DNA of 64,000 nucleotides from Flavobacterium gelidicaeli (GTDB lineage Bacteria; Bacteroidota; Bacteroidia; Flavobacteriales; Flavobacteriaceae): NCBI RefSeq assembly GCF_013294005.1, contig NZ_JABSNK010000012.1, positions 1 to 64,000 of the forward strand, read 5' to 3'. Shown piece by piece: positions 37,142 to 47,697 of this stretch (position 1 is its first letter; each line of letters starts with the position of its first letter). The notes under the pieces were generated by a model. It saw only the letters and a program-made list of their open reading frames with translations, ran no database searches and was not told where the DNA came from. The position numbers and the translations under genes were made by a program.

Positions 37142-37834
37142 TTGAAAATAATTTCAACAAAAAACAACCTCCAAGTCTTACACGAAGACAACCATATTAT
37201 TGTGGTTAATAAACGTGTAGGCGATATTGTACAAGGGGATAAAACCGGAGATAAGCCCTTATCAGAAGTTGTAAAAGAATTCATCAAAGACAAATACAAT
37301 AAACCTGGCGAAGTTTTTCTTGGCGTAGTACACCGTTTAGACAGACCTACAACAGGAATTGTAATGTTTGCAAAAACCAGTAAAGCACTCACGCGCTTAA
37401 ATGAATTGTTTAAAAATAGAGAAACACAAAAAACGTACTGGGCAATTGTAAAAAACAAACCACCAAAACTAGCAGATAGTTTGATTCATTTTTTAAAAAG
37501 AAACGAAAAGAATAACTCTTCTAAAGCACATATAAAAGAAGTTCCAGACAGCAAAATGGCACACTTAGATTACCGTATTTTTAAAGAATTAAATAATTAC
37601 TTTGCTTTAGAAATTGACTTACATACTGGAAGACATCATCAAATTAGAGCACAGCTAGCTGCAATAGGATCTCCTATAAAAGGAGATTTAAAATATGGTT
37701 TTGACCGTAGTAACCCTGATGGCGGAATCCATTTACATGCACGCCAATTGGTTTTTATACATCCAGTAACAAAGGACTCTTTAAAAATTGTTGCGCCAGT
37801 TCCTAACGAAGTTATTTGGAACGCAGTTCAGTAA
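37142..37834 (+). CDS. RluA-family pseudouridine synthase
   Basis: 230 residues, the short RluA subgroup without an S4 domain. The catalytic aspartate is D67 in VHRLDRPTTG. The other RluA motifs, GRHHQIRAQLAAIG near residue 180 and GDLKYG, are present. These enzymes isomerise uridine in rRNA or tRNA; the exact site cannot be told. The start is TTG (37142): the first in-frame ATG lies after the catalytic motif, and the sequence MKIISTKNNLQVLHEDNHII is family-like from the first codon. Transcribed after the panB terminator, so probably from its own promoter. Confidence 0.88.
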   Translation: MKIISTKNNLQVLHEDNHIIVVNKRVGDIVQGDKTGDKPLSEVVKEFIKDKYNKPGEVFLGVVHRLDRPTTGIVMFAKTSKALTRLNELFKNRETQKTYWAIVKNKPPKLADSLIHFLKRNEKNNSSKAHIKEVPDSKMAHLDYRIFKELNNYFALEIDLHTGRHHQIRAQLAAIGSPIKGDLKYGFDRSNPDGGIHLHARQLVFIHPVTKDSLKIVAPVPNEVIWNAVQ

Positions 37835-37912
37835 TAACAAAAATAGATTTACAAAGTCAGTTCCTGAATTAATTTACAGTTTGACAATCAATCTTCAGAA
37901 AAAACATACCTA

Positions 37913-39241
37913 ATGGATTATAAAACAAATGTAGATTACCGCAAAAAAACCTTAATAAAATTACTAGACAAAGTTTTACTTTATGAAAGCGAAATTATTA
38001 ATGCTTTATATGAAGATTTTAAAAAACCCGCTTTTGAAGCCGTACTTACTGAGACCAGTTATGTAGTAGCGGAATTAAAAGACACAATAAACAATATTAA
38101 GAAATGGGCAAAACCAAAAAAGGTATTGCCTTCCCTACTTAATTTCCCTTCCACTGACTATTTATACAAAGAACCTTATGGTAAGGTATTAATCATTGCT
38201 CCTTGGAATTACCCGTATCAATTAGCACTATGCCCTTTAATATCTGCTGTAGCAGCTGGAAACCAAGTAGTACTTAAACCATCTGAACTAACACCTAATA
38301 CCGCTGCTATATTAGCTAAAATTATTGCTGAAACATTTAATCCAGAACATGTTTCTGTTGTTCAAGGAGGAGTAGAAGTTTCTAAAGATTTACTAGCAAA
38401 ACGTTGGGATTATATTTTCTTTACGGGCAGTGTTCCTGTAGGTAAAATTGTTGCTCAAGCAGCAGCCGTTCATTTAACACCTGTCACACTTGAATTAGGT
38501 GGTAAAAACCCTTGTATTGTAGATGAAACTGCAAATTTAAAACTTGCAGCTAAAAGAATCGTTTGGGGAAAATACATTAACGCTGGACAAACCTGTATTG
38601 CTCCTGACTATATCTTAATTCAAAAAGATATGAAGGACAAATTTATAACACATCTAAAAAATGAAATCACTTTGGCTTATGGAAAAACGCCAAAAACTTC
38701 TCCGGATTATGCCCGAATAATCAATGTAAAAAACTGGAGTAGGTTGAGTGAGATGATTGATCCTGATAAAGTAATATTTGGTGGAGAAACTGACAAAGAT
38801 GACTGCTACATTGCTCCTACCCTTATTGCAGAAACAAACCTAGATAGCTTGGTCATGAAAGACGAAATTTTTGGGCCTTTATTACCAATATTAACATACG
38901 CTAGTGATGCTGATTTACATACTATTATATCTAGATATGAAAAACCATTGTCTCTTTATGTTTTCACAGAAAATAAATCGTTTGCTCATAAAATAATTGC
39001 TAACTACTCTTTTGGAGGTGGTTGTATCAATGATACCGTTGTTCATTTTTCTAATAAAAGACTTCCTTTTGGAGGAGTTGGTCATAGCGGAATAGGTGCC
39101 TACCACGGAAGTTTAAGTTTTGATGTTTTTTCACATAAAAAAGGAATTGTAAAAAAATCAAATTGGTTGGATTTACCAATGCGTTATGCTCCTTATGAAG
39201 GTAAACTAAAAACAATACGAAAATTACTAAAATGGATTTAA
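37913..39241 (+). CDS. Aldehyde dehydrogenase (class 3-like)
   Basis: 442 residues, the short ALDH type lacking the N-terminal extension. It oxidises an aldehyde to the acid with NAD(P)+. The catalytic Cys228 is in NAGQTCIAPDY, the general-base Glu near 194 in VTLELGGKNP, and the nucleotide-binding FTGSVPVGK near 175. The C-terminal end has FGGVGHSGIGAYHG as in fatty-aldehyde dehydrogenases. The stop codon overlaps the start of the following nitroreductase by 10 bases, implying translational coupling. Substrate unknown. Confidence 0.92.
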   Translation: MDYKTNVDYRKKTLIKLLDKVLLYESEIINALYEDFKKPAFEAVLTETSYVVAELKDTINNIKKWAKPKKVLPSLLNFPSTDYLYKEPYGKVLIIAPWNYPYQLALCPLISAVAAGNQVVLKPSELTPNTAAILAKIIAETFNPEHVSVVQGGVEVSKDLLAKRWDYIFFTGSVPVGKIVAQAAAVHLTPVTLELGGKNPCIVDETANLKLAAKRIVWGKYINAGQTCIAPDYILIQKDMKDKFITHLKNEITLAYGKTPKTSPDYARIINVKNWSRLSEMIDPDKVIFGGETDKDDCYIAPTLIAETNLDSLVMKDEIFGPLLPILTYASDADLHTIISRYEKPLSLYVFTENKSFAHKIIANYSFGGGCINDTVVHFSNKRLPFGGVGHSGIGAYHGSLSFDVFSHKKGIVKKSNWLDLPMRYAPYEGKLKTIRKLLKWI

Positions 39242-39969
39242 CAAACCAAAAAACCGTTAGTGAAGCAATTGAATACCGTAGGTCTGTAAGAGTCTTTAAA
39301 AAAAACACTTTAGATGATGCTAAAGTAAAAGAATGCATCCGTTTAGCAACATTAGCGCCTACAAGTAGTAACATGCAGCTATGGGAATTTTATCATGTAA
39401 CATCAACTACTATTTTAGAACAACTTACTGAGGCGTGTTTGGGACAAAATGCAGCCAAAACTGCACAGCAAATGGTTGTGGTAGTTGCTCGTAAAGATTT
39501 ATGGAAAAAAAGAGCCGCCGCAAATATTGCTTTTCTTAGCTCCCAATTTGGCGATAAGCCAAAAGAGAACTATTCAAAAAGAGAAAAATTTGCACTCAAT
39601 TATTATCAAAAATTGATTCCAACATTATACTTTGATTTCTTAGGTATTTTTGGGTTTATAAAATTTTTAGTTTTCCAAATTATTGGATTATTCAAACCCA
39701 TATATAGACAAGCAAGAAGTAGTGATATGCGTATTGTAGCTCAAAAAAGTGCCGCACTTGCAGCTCAAAATTTCATGATCAGTATGGCATCCATAAATTA
39801 TGATACTTGCCCAATGGAAGGTTTTGACTCAGTAAGAGTAAAAAGAATACTAGGCATACCATCATCAGCCGAAATTAATATGATTATTGCCTGTGGAATA
39901 AAAGACGAAACTGGAATCTATAGTGCACAGTTTAGAGTACCACTTGAAGACGTTTATTTTAAAAAATAA
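39232..39969 (+). CDS. Nitroreductase-family flavoprotein
   Basis: 245 residues. The FMN-binding opening EAIEYRRSVRVFKKNT and the VVVARKDLWKK and GFDSVRVKRILGIP segments are typical of the nitroreductase (NfsB/FRP-like) fold. These enzymes use FMN and NAD(P)H on nitro compounds, quinones or enones. A central hydrophobic insertion (about 125-150, YFDFLGIFGFIKFLVFQIIGL) is longer than in NfsB and may cover the flavin or touch the membrane. ATG sits inside the end of the aldehyde dehydrogenase gene, so the pair likely handles one aldehyde or related toxic compound; this is inference. Confidence 0.85.
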   Translation: MDLTNQKTVSEAIEYRRSVRVFKKNTLDDAKVKECIRLATLAPTSSNMQLWEFYHVTSTTILEQLTEACLGQNAAKTAQQMVVVVARKDLWKKRAAANIAFLSSQFGDKPKENYSKREKFALNYYQKLIPTLYFDFLGIFGFIKFLVFQIIGLFKPIYRQARSSDMRIVAQKSAALAAQNFMISMASINYDTCPMEGFDSVRVKRILGIPSSAEINMIIACGIKDETGIYSAQFRVPLEDVYFKK

Positions 39970-40003
39970 GTAACCAAACCATTTATAAACATACCAAATT
40001 ATT

Positions 40004-40774
40004 ATGACAACAGTTGAAAAAAGAGTTGAAGAAATAAAATCGAAAGGATACGAATTAGATTTTGGAACCGTATTCAATCACGCATTTGAAAATTATAAAA
40101 AAATCGCATTATATGCTGGTTCCATGATTCTAGTTTTTCTGGTTGTTATGGGAATCTTAATCACAGGAGGTTTTATTTTAGCGATAGGAATGCCTGCTTT
40201 TATAAAAATGGCAAATCCTGAAAATTTAAAAACCATAGAAAGTTTAGTTGGCATTAACTTAATTTTATATTTAGGATCTATGCTTGCTTTAGGACTATTA
40301 ATTGGTCCCTTTTTTGCAGGTTTTTTAAAAATGGCGCATTCAGCTGATAAAGATGAAGCTTTTACCAGCGCTGCTATATTTGAATATTATAAAGCACCTT
40401 ATTTTTTACAAATAATTATTTCTTCATTAATAATAAGTGTCTTCAATATGACTATCTCTCTTTTATTAAATAGAACGGGAATATTATATTTAGGAACGCT
40501 AAGTAGTTTAATTATTAACTTTATTACTTTACTTACTGTCGCTTTTATTGTTTTTGGTAAGTTAAATGCATTAGACGCAATTAAAGCTAGTATTACTGTT
40601 GTACTAAAAAATCCTATTACTATTTTAGCATTAACTATTACAGCCTTTATTGGTTCATTAGTAGGTTTTATTGGGTGTTGTATAGGTGTATTTTTTACGT
40701 TACCTATCATGTACTCTATGACATATGCACTTTATAATGCAATAATAGGTTTTGAAACTAAAAAGATAGATTAA
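40004..40774 (+). CDS. Hypothetical polytopic membrane protein
   Basis: 256 residues. A soluble N terminus (1-38, containing YELDFGTVFNHAFENYKK) precedes about six membrane helices. The arrangement resembles the membrane domain seen in DUF975-like and glycerophosphodiesterase-membrane families in Bacteroidetes, where no activity is known. It follows the nitroreductase by 34 bases and may belong to that unit. Confidence 0.65.
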   Translation: MTTVEKRVEEIKSKGYELDFGTVFNHAFENYKKIALYAGSMILVFLVVMGILITGGFILAIGMPAFIKMANPENLKTIESLVGINLILYLGSMLALGLLIGPFFAGFLKMAHSADKDEAFTSAAIFEYYKAPYFLQIIISSLIISVFNMTISLLLNRTGILYLGTLSSLIINFITLLTVAFIVFGKLNALDAIKASITVVLKNPITILALTITAFIGSLVGFIGCCIGVFFTLPIMYSMTYALYNAIIGFETKKID

Positions 40775-40897
40775 TCTTATTTGATTTAAATAATTATACT
40801 CTAACTGCAATTGGATTTTAATATCTGGTTGCAGTTTTATTGTAAAATAATTATTAACTTGTTGCATATTGCTCATAAAAACAGTTAAAAAGAATTA

Positions 40898-43800
40898 ATG
40901 ATAGTATTTTACACAAATTTTTTATCAATAATTGAACGCTTTACCACATTTATATTGGTAGATATGTGTACTTCAGCTATTACTAAATATTCTTTTTTTA
41001 TAAACGAAAATATCATTAAATACAATTTGTATTGGATTATAATACCAATGCTCCTTTTCTTTACATTTATTTTCTTTTTCCATTTTTATAAAGTTAAAGG
41101 CAAGCTTAAAAATCCCTTCATAGATAGTAGTGACAGTAATTATTATCAAAATAAAGAGTATCAAACTTATCTTTTATTTTTAGGAATTCTACTTCCTTTA
41201 ATGGAAATTAATAATGAACTTTTCTCAATAAGGCCCCAAAGTTTAATAGCGAGTAACTTATTAATAGGTTGTTTTTTATTGATATTATATATCATCAGTA
41301 CTAAATCAGCAATTGTATTTCATCATATCAGGTCAATATATATTTTTATATATCTTGCCTTTTTTATAATTACAGCTGAAAATTTAATCAGCTTACCAAA
41401 TGATATAATTCCTACAATTACATTTTTATTAGCGTTATTTTTTTCCTACACAGTTCTAAAACCTATAAGGATATATTGGGCCGTAATTACAGCTGCGTTT
41501 GCATTTATTATAATTTGCTATACTTTTGAGCTATTACCCTTAAAAAGAACGGTAACACTCTTTAATTTTACTTTACTTATTTTTATTCTTAACTATATTA
41601 GACAAATTAGTTACTTGAATATTCAGGATAAATTTCGTTTTTCAAATGAAATTGTCAATAATGGAAATTCGTTAGTAATGGCAACTACAAAAAAAGGAGA
41701 AGTAAAATTTTGTAGTGAAAACATCACCTCAATATTAGGTTGGTCTATAGATGATGTAATGGGTATGGGTTTTTGGAAGGTAACAGAAGATCCTGATTTT
41801 ATAGGAGAAGATTTCCACAATAATAATATTGAAGAGAGGTCTTTTACGCGTAAATTAAAATGTAAAAACGGTGACTATAAATACATTAAATGGAATGACA
41901 AACGGTTCTCAGAAGATTTAATTATTGGTATAGGACAAGATGTTACGAATGAAATAGAAAACCAAAAATCTTATGAAAATTTAATTGAGTCTGCTAATGA
42001 CATTATATATCAATTAGATACCGAAGGCAATTACCTTTTTATAAATAAAAACACTGAGATTATAACTGGGTATACATTAGAGGAACTATATGAGTCTAAA
42101 TTTTATAGATTAATTACCGAGGATTACCGTCACAAAGTATTAGAATTTTATTTAGATTCAGATAAACAATCTGCAAATTATCAAATCTTAGAGTTCCCTA
42201 TTATAAAGAAAAATGGCGATAAAATATGGCTGTCTCAAAAGGTAGCTATTAATAGGGATCAAAAAAATAATATTATTGGTTATTTTGCTATAGCAAGAGA
42301 TATTACCTCTATTAAAGCAAATGAAATTGAGCGAATTAAACGCATCCAAAAAAATCAAAAATATAGCGAAGCTTTAAAGAATTTTACAACCGAAAGTTAT
42401 TCAAGTAATGAAACATTAGAAGGAATTCTTAAAAACATATTACAAATTACGACTAAAATTATTGGTGTAAATAGAGCAAGCTATTGGCATTATTACAATG
42501 ATGAGATCGTTTGCGAAAATTTATATATTTTAAAACAAAATAAATTTATTAAGGAAGAGACATTATCCTTAGATAAGTACCCTTCTTATTTTTCACATAT
42601 AACTAATAAGACACAACTTGTTGTATCTAACGTTTATAAAAGTCCTTTTTTTACTGAATTAATCAAAGATTATTTCCCACAAAATAATATATTTTCTCTT
42701 ATTGATACTCCCATATTTATAGATGGCGAATTAAAAGGAATCATTTGTTTTGAAGCTAGTGATGAAATAAAAAATTGGGATAATGAAGACATCAATTTTG
42801 CACGTTCAGTATCCGATATTATAACAATTGCTTTTGAGTCTCAAAATAGATTGAATGCCGAAATCAAGCTTAGCTATAAAAGTGAACTGCTCGCCGCAAT
42901 GACTTTATGTACAGAGAAGTTTTTAAATAACAAGGACTTAGACGCAATTTTTTCGGATGTTTTGATCATTATGGGAAAAGCGACTAAATCACACCGCGCC
43001 TATTATTATGTAAATAATAAAAAAGAGGAAACTATAAGTCAAAGGTACCGTTGGAAATCTGACGACGATACCCTTTTTGAGAATAATATCAACTTACAAA
43101 ATTTACCTTATCCCTATTTTGAAGACCTTTTAATTCCTATTTTAAATAATAAAATTTACAATAAAAGGATTTCAACTATTGAAAATGAATCACTCAAAAA
43201 CAAATTAATTAACGTAGGTGTCATATCATTAATTCTATTTCCAATTTTTGTAAAAAATGAGTTTCATGGCTTTTTAGGATTTGATGATACAGATCAAGAG
43301 AGAGTATGGTCTGAGGATGAAGTCAATATTTTACAAACTCTAGGTAGGAATATCGCGGCCGCTATAGATCGCATCAATACTGAGACTGCTATTTATGAAA
43401 GTGAAGAAAAGTTTAGGCTTTTAGCCAATAACATACCGGGTACTGTTTATTTATCTGAAAACAATCAGCGATTTACTAAAATTTATTTGAATGATGAAAT
43501 AGAAAAACTTACTGGATATCGCAAAAATGAATTTTTAGAACATAAATTAAATTATATAGAAATCATTCACCCTGACGATCTTTTAAGGGTTATAGCTGAG
43601 TCTACAAAACAATTATCTAAGTTAGAGTCTTTCCATTTTACTTATCGAATTATTAAGAAAACTGGTGAGATTGTTTGGGTAGAAGAATTTGGTGATGCTG
43701 TAATTAAAGATGGAGAAATTGTTTATATCGAAGGTATTATGCTTGATATAACCAAAAGAAAAGAAGCTGATGATGCCATTCAAGCAAGAGAATATGCCGA

Positions 43801-44968
43801 AGCAGCAAATAAAGCCAAGTCGGAGTTTTTAGCAAATATGAGTCACGAAATCCGAACTCCTTTAAATGGAATCATTGGTTTTACTGATTTATTAATGAAA
43901 ACTGAGCTAGCCGATATTCAGCAAAAACACATGATTACAGTAAACCAGTCGGCACATTCTTTACTCGGAATTGTAAATGACATTCTTGATTTCTCTAAAA
44001 TCGAAGCTGGAAAATTAGAATTACACGTCGAGAAATTTGAAGTTAAAGAGCTCTTAGAACAAATAATTGACCTCATTTTATATGAATCAAACCAAAAAAA
44101 TCTAAAATTAGAACTGAATATTGCTGTTGATATTCCAAAATATTTTTGGACAGACACCATTAGATTGAAACAAATTTTAATTAATTTATTAGCTAATGCA
44201 GTCAAATTCACTAATAAAGGAGTTATTAAACTAGATTTAACTCTTTTAGAAAAAACAGACAAGAAACATGCTCAAATACGTTTTGCCGTAATCGACTCAG
44301 GAATAGGAATTCTTGAAGAAAATAAAAGTAAAATATTTAAAGCTTTTTCACAGGAAGACAGTTCTACAACTAAAAAGTTTGGTGGTACAGGACTAGGACT
44401 TACTATTTCAAATAAACTATTGGGTTTGATGAATAGTCAATTAAATTTAGAAAGCAAAATAGGTATTGGAAGTACCTTCTACTTTGATCTAAATTTAAAA
44501 ACATCAAATAAAGTACCTAATACTAAAAAACTAATTGCAACACAAAACCCCGCTGATATTGATGCTCTTTTTGAAAATTTAGAAACTTCAAATAAACTAA
44601 AAATAATGTTGGTTGAAGATAATAAAATCAACATGTTGCTACTAAAAACAATTATAAAAAACGTAATGCCTGAAGCTGCTATTTTTGAAGTATTTAACGG
44701 TAGCGAAGCTGTTATTCAATTTGAAAGTATTTTACCTGACATCATTTTTATGGACATACAAATGCCTATTATGAATGGTTTTGAAGCCACTAAAGCAATT
44801 AGAAAATTAAATAATGGAGCTGAAATTCCTATTATTGCAATCACAGCTAGTGCTGAATTAGAAATTAAAGAAAAATGCGTAGAAGCTGGTATGAATGATT
44901 ACATATCAAAACCTATAATAAAGAAGATAATTGAAGAAACTATTGCTAAGTGGATTAATTTATCCTAA
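40898..44968 (+). CDS. Hybrid sensor histidine kinase / response regulator
   Basis: 1356 residues. Seven or more hydrophobic helices in the first ~235 residues form a membrane sensor. Then come PAS domains at about 250-355 and 357-480, two GAF domains (about 490-650 and 665-825) and a third PAS with PAC (836-960). HisKA follows with phospho-accepting H983 in NMSHEIRTPLNG, then HATPase_c (about 1080-1200; N box LLANAVKF, G boxes DSGIGI and FGGTGLGL). A C-terminal receiver has Asp1286 in FMDIQMPIMNG. It can phosphorylate itself and pass phosphate to the receiver, but no DNA-binding output or Hpt protein is encoded nearby. The signal is unknown; GAF/PAS stacks often sense small molecules or redox. 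Confidence 0.93.
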   Translation: MIVFYTNFLSIIERFTTFILVDMCTSAITKYSFFINENIIKYNLYWIIIPMLLFFTFIFFFHFYKVKGKLKNPFIDSSDSNYYQNKEYQTYLLFLGILLPLMEINNELFSIRPQSLIASNLLIGCFLLILYIISTKSAIVFHHIRSIYIFIYLAFFIITAENLISLPNDIIPTITFLLALFFSYTVLKPIRIYWAVITAAFAFIIICYTFELLPLKRTVTLFNFTLLIFILNYIRQISYLNIQDKFRFSNEIVNNGNSLVMATTKKGEVKFCSENITSILGWSIDDVMGMGFWKVTEDPDFIGEDFHNNNIEERSFTRKLKCKNGDYKYIKWNDKRFSEDLIIGIGQDVTNEIENQKSYENLIESANDIIYQLDTEGNYLFINKNTEIITGYTLEELYESKFYRLITEDYRHKVLEFYLDSDKQSANYQILEFPIIKKNGDKIWLSQKVAINRDQKNNIIGYFAIARDITSIKANEIERIKRIQKNQKYSEALKNFTTESYSSNETLEGILKNILQITTKIIGVNRASYWHYYNDEIVCENLYILKQNKFIKEETLSLDKYPSYFSHITNKTQLVVSNVYKSPFFTELIKDYFPQNNIFSLIDTPIFIDGELKGIICFEASDEIKNWDNEDINFARSVSDIITIAFESQNRLNAEIKLSYKSELLAAMTLCTEKFLNNKDLDAIFSDVLIIMGKATKSHRAYYYVNNKKEETISQRYRWKSDDDTLFENNINLQNLPYPYFEDLLIPILNNKIYNKRISTIENESLKNKLINVGVISLILFPIFVKNEFHGFLGFDDTDQERVWSEDEVNILQTLGRNIAAAIDRINTETAIYESEEKFRLLANNIPGTVYLSENNQRFTKIYLNDEIEKLTGYRKNEFLEHKLNYIEIIHPDDLLRVIAESTKQLSKLESFHFTYRIIKKTGEIVWVEEFGDAVIKDGEIVYIEGIMLDITKRKEADDAIQAREYAEAANKAKSEFLANMSHEIRTPLNGIIGFTDLLMKTELADIQQKHMITVNQSAHSLLGIVNDILDFSKIEAGKLELHVEKFEVKELLEQIIDLILYESNQKNLKLELNIAVDIPKYFWTDTIRLKQILINLLANAVKFTNKGVIKLDLTLLEKTDKKHAQIRFAVIDSGIGILEENKSKIFKAFSQEDSSTTKKFGGTGLGLTISNKLLGLMNSQLNLESKIGIGSTFYFDLNLKTSNKVPNTKKLIATQNPADIDALFENLETSNKLKIMLVEDNKINMLLLKTIIKNVMPEAAIFEVFNGSEAVIQFESILPDIIFMDIQMPIMNGFEATKAIRKLNNGAEIPIIAITASAELEIKEKCVEAGMNDYISKPIIKKIIEETIAKWINLS

Positions 44969-45048
44969 AAAAAGGTGATTTATTAACCTAATTGTAAAAA
45001 AAAATATAAATTCGTTTATTATAAAAAAAAGCATAAAAAAACAATACT

Positions 45049-45909
45049 ATGAAATGGAAAGGCACACGTAAAAGTGGAAATCTAGACGACCGAAGAGGCA
45101 TGTCATCAGGAGGAAAAACTGTTATTGGAGGAGGATTAATAGGTATCGTAATTTTGCTACTTAATGCTTTTGGTGGCGAAAATGGCCAAATGATTACGCC
45201 TATATTAGAGCAAATGAATCAAGGACAAAGTACTCCTACTGAACAACGGGATTTAACTGCAAAGGAAATAGAAGAAGGACAAAAAATTGATGCACTTATA
45301 TCAAATAATGAAGATGTTTGGACAAAAATATTTCAAGAAAACGGCATGACTTATAAAGAGCCTACCGTAGTTTTATTTACTGATGCTGTCAATACTAAAT
45401 GTGGAAGTGCGACTGCAGCTTCAGGACCATTTTACTGCCCTGCAGACCAACAAGTTTATATGGATTTAAGTTTTTTTACAGAACTTAAAACTCGTTTTGG
45501 TGCAGAAGGAGGAGATTTTGCTACTGCTTATGTACTCGCACATGAAATAGGACACCATGTTCAAACGTTACTAGGAACTTCTGCTAAAATGCGCCAAATG
45601 CAACAAGGTAAATCAAAGGCCGAAGCTAATAAACTGTCTGTTGCTTTAGAGTTACAAGCTGATTTTTATGCAGGTCTATGGACGCATTACAATCAAAAAA
45701 TGACTAATTTTCTTGAAGATGGAGATATAGATCAAGCGCTAAGTGCAGCACATGCTGTAGGAGATGACGCCATACAAAGTAAAATGCAAGGCCATATCGT
45801 TCCAGAATCATTTACTCACGGAACATCTGAACAACGTAAATACTGGTTTATGAAAGGATATAAAACGGGTGATATCAAGCAAGGAAATACTTTTGACGAG
45901 ATTAGATAA
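45049..45909 (+). CDS. Neutral zinc metallopeptidase (YpfJ family)
   Basis: 286 residues. The N-terminal basic segment contains the family-typical DDRRG, then one membrane helix (about 24-42). The peptidase domain has HEIGHHVQ, with H165, E166 and H169 as zinc ligands and base, and a distal ELQADFYAGLW supplying the third ligand. Cys residues in TKCGSATAASGPFYCPADQQ match the family. Called 'putative neutral zinc metallopeptidase' (KPN_02809/YpfJ). Anchored in the inner membrane with the catalytic part outside; substrate unknown. Followed by a terminator shared with comM. Confidence 0.9.
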   Translation: MKWKGTRKSGNLDDRRGMSSGGKTVIGGGLIGIVILLLNAFGGENGQMITPILEQMNQGQSTPTEQRDLTAKEIEEGQKIDALISNNEDVWTKIFQENGMTYKEPTVVLFTDAVNTKCGSATAASGPFYCPADQQVYMDLSFFTELKTRFGAEGGDFATAYVLAHEIGHHVQTLLGTSAKMRQMQQGKSKAEANKLSVALELQADFYAGLWTHYNQKMTNFLEDGDIDQALSAAHAVGDDAIQSKMQGHIVPESFTHGTSEQRKYWFMKGYKTGDIKQGNTFDEIR

Positions 45910-45930
45910 ATTAAATTTATAAGCAATAAA

Positions 45931-45958
45931 AAATTGGGATTAATTCCCGATTTTTTTT
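45931..45958. terminator. Bidirectional terminator
   Basis: ATTGGGA (45933-45939) pairs with TTCCCGAT (45944-45951, one G-T pair), flanked by A and T runs, between converging genes. Confidence 0.78.
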
Positions 45959-45967
45959 GTTTAAAGC

Positions 45968-47503
45968 CTATCCTAACCAGCCGTCTCTATCCAAACTTCG
46001 GTACTGGATCGCTTCGGCAATGTGGGCAGAAACAACTGTAGGAGAAGCTTCTAAATCAGCTATAGTACGCGCTACTTTCAAAATTCTATCATACGCTCTA
46101 GCTGATAAATTAAGACGCTCCATTGCGGTTTTTAATAATTGTTTGGACACATCGTCTAAGGCGCAAAATTCCCTGATTTGTTTCGTATTCATTTGCGCAT
46201 TGTAATGAATATGCTCTATAGCTTCAAAACGCAACGTTTGCAATTCTCTTGCTTGAGTGACTCTTTTTCTAATATCTACACTACTTTCTGCTTTTCTATC
46301 ATCTGATAATTTTTCAAAAGGAACTGGCGTTACTTCAATATGAATATCAATACGGTCCAATAAAGGACCTGAAATTTTACTCAAATACCGCTGCATTTCA
46401 TGTGGTGATGATGTTTGCGGTGCATCAGGATCGTTAAAAAAACCACTCGGACTTGGATTCATACTCGCTACCAACATAAATGACGATGGATAAGTAACCG
46501 TAAACTTAGCCCTTGAAATTGTTACTTCACGATCTTCTAATGGCTGTCGCATCACCTCAAGCACATCACGTTTAAATTCAGGTAATTCATCAAGAAATAA
46601 AACACCATTATGCGCCATAGAAATTTCTCCAGGTTGCGGATAACTCCCTCCTCCTACTAATGCAACATTAGAAATGGTGTGATGCGGACTCCTAAACGGA
46701 CGCTGATTCATCAATCCTACTTCTTTTAACTTACCGGCTACACTATGAATTTTGGTTGTTTCAAGCGCTTCTCGCAAAGTCATAGGCGGTAAAATACTCG
46801 GTAATCGTTTGGCTAACATAGTTTTACCCGCTCCAGGAGGCCCTATTAAAATAATATTATGACCTCCTGCTGCAGCAATCTCCATCGACCTCTTAATTGA
46901 TTCTTGTCCTTTGACATCGCTAAAATCAAATTCTGGAAAATCTAAATCCTTATAAAACTCTGTTCGTGTATCGATTACTGTGGGTTCTAAATTTCCTTTT
47001 CCTTCTAGAAAATCAATAACCTCTTGAAGTGTTTCTACACCATAAACATTGAGTCCAGTAACAATTGCAGCTTCTTTTACATTTTGCTTAGGTAGAAAAA
47101 AACCTTTAAAACCTTCCTCCTTAGCTTTTATAGCAATAGGTAATGCGCCACGAATTGGTTGCAAACTTCCGTCAAGCGAAAGTTCTCCCATAATAATATA
47201 TTCGTTGTATTCAACTGCTTTTATTTGTTCAGAAGCGACTAAAATCCCTATCGTTAAAGTTAAATCATAAGCGGATCCTTCTTTTCGTAAGTCAGCAGGT
47301 GCCATATTGATGGTAATCTTTTTGCCCGGCATTTTGTAGCCATTATTTTTAAGAGCAGCTGCAATTCTATAACTACTTTCTTTGATTGCATTATCTGGTA
47401 AACCCACTAAATGATATCCTATACCATTGTCAATATTTACTTCAACGGTAATCGTTGTTGCTTCTACTCCAAACACTGCACTTCCAAAAGTCTTAACTAA
47501 CAT
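45968..47503 (-). CDS. comM: ComM/YifB-family Mg-chelatase-like AAA+ ATPase
   Basis: 511 residues. Order: an N-terminal Lon-protease-like fold (1-165, starting MLVKTFGSAVFGVEA), the Mg-chelatase AAA+ module with Walker A GPPGAGKT at 221-228 and Walker B in GVLFLDELPEFKRD, and a C-terminal ComM domain with NLSARAYDRILKVARTIADL. In Vibrio and Haemophilus ComM is a hexameric branch-migration helicase that helps integrate DNA during natural transformation. It stands alone between two plus-strand units. Confidence 0.93.
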   Translation of the reverse strand: MLVKTFGSAVFGVEATTITVEVNIDNGIGYHLVGLPDNAIKESSYRIAAALKNNGYKMPGKKITINMAPADLRKEGSAYDLTLTIGILVASEQIKAVEYNEYIIMGELSLDGSLQPIRGALPIAIKAKEEGFKGFFLPKQNVKEAAIVTGLNVYGVETLQEVIDFLEGKGNLEPTVIDTRTEFYKDLDFPEFDFSDVKGQESIKRSMEIAAAGGHNIILIGPPGAGKTMLAKRLPSILPPMTLREALETTKIHSVAGKLKEVGLMNQRPFRSPHHTISNVALVGGGSYPQPGEISMAHNGVLFLDELPEFKRDVLEVMRQPLEDREVTISRAKFTVTYPSSFMLVASMNPSPSGFFNDPDAPQTSSPHEMQRYLSKISGPLLDRIDIHIEVTPVPFEKLSDDRKAESSVDIRKRVTQARELQTLRFEAIEHIHYNAQMNTKQIREFCALDDVSKQLLKTAMERLNLSARAYDRILKVARTIADLEASPTVVSAHIAEAIQYRSLDRDGWLG

Positions 47504-47697
47504 ATTGCCGATTTTTCTCTAAAAATAAACATTTATTATATATAAAACATCCTTATCAGTAAGTAATACCTTAAAAAATAAGTGTTTAAAAATGAACCCT
47601 CCTTAAAATCTTATAAAATAAAAGGAATATTGTGAAAAAAGAATATCCACCATAAGTGTAATTTTAATCAAAAAATCAATTCTAATAAATCGACATC

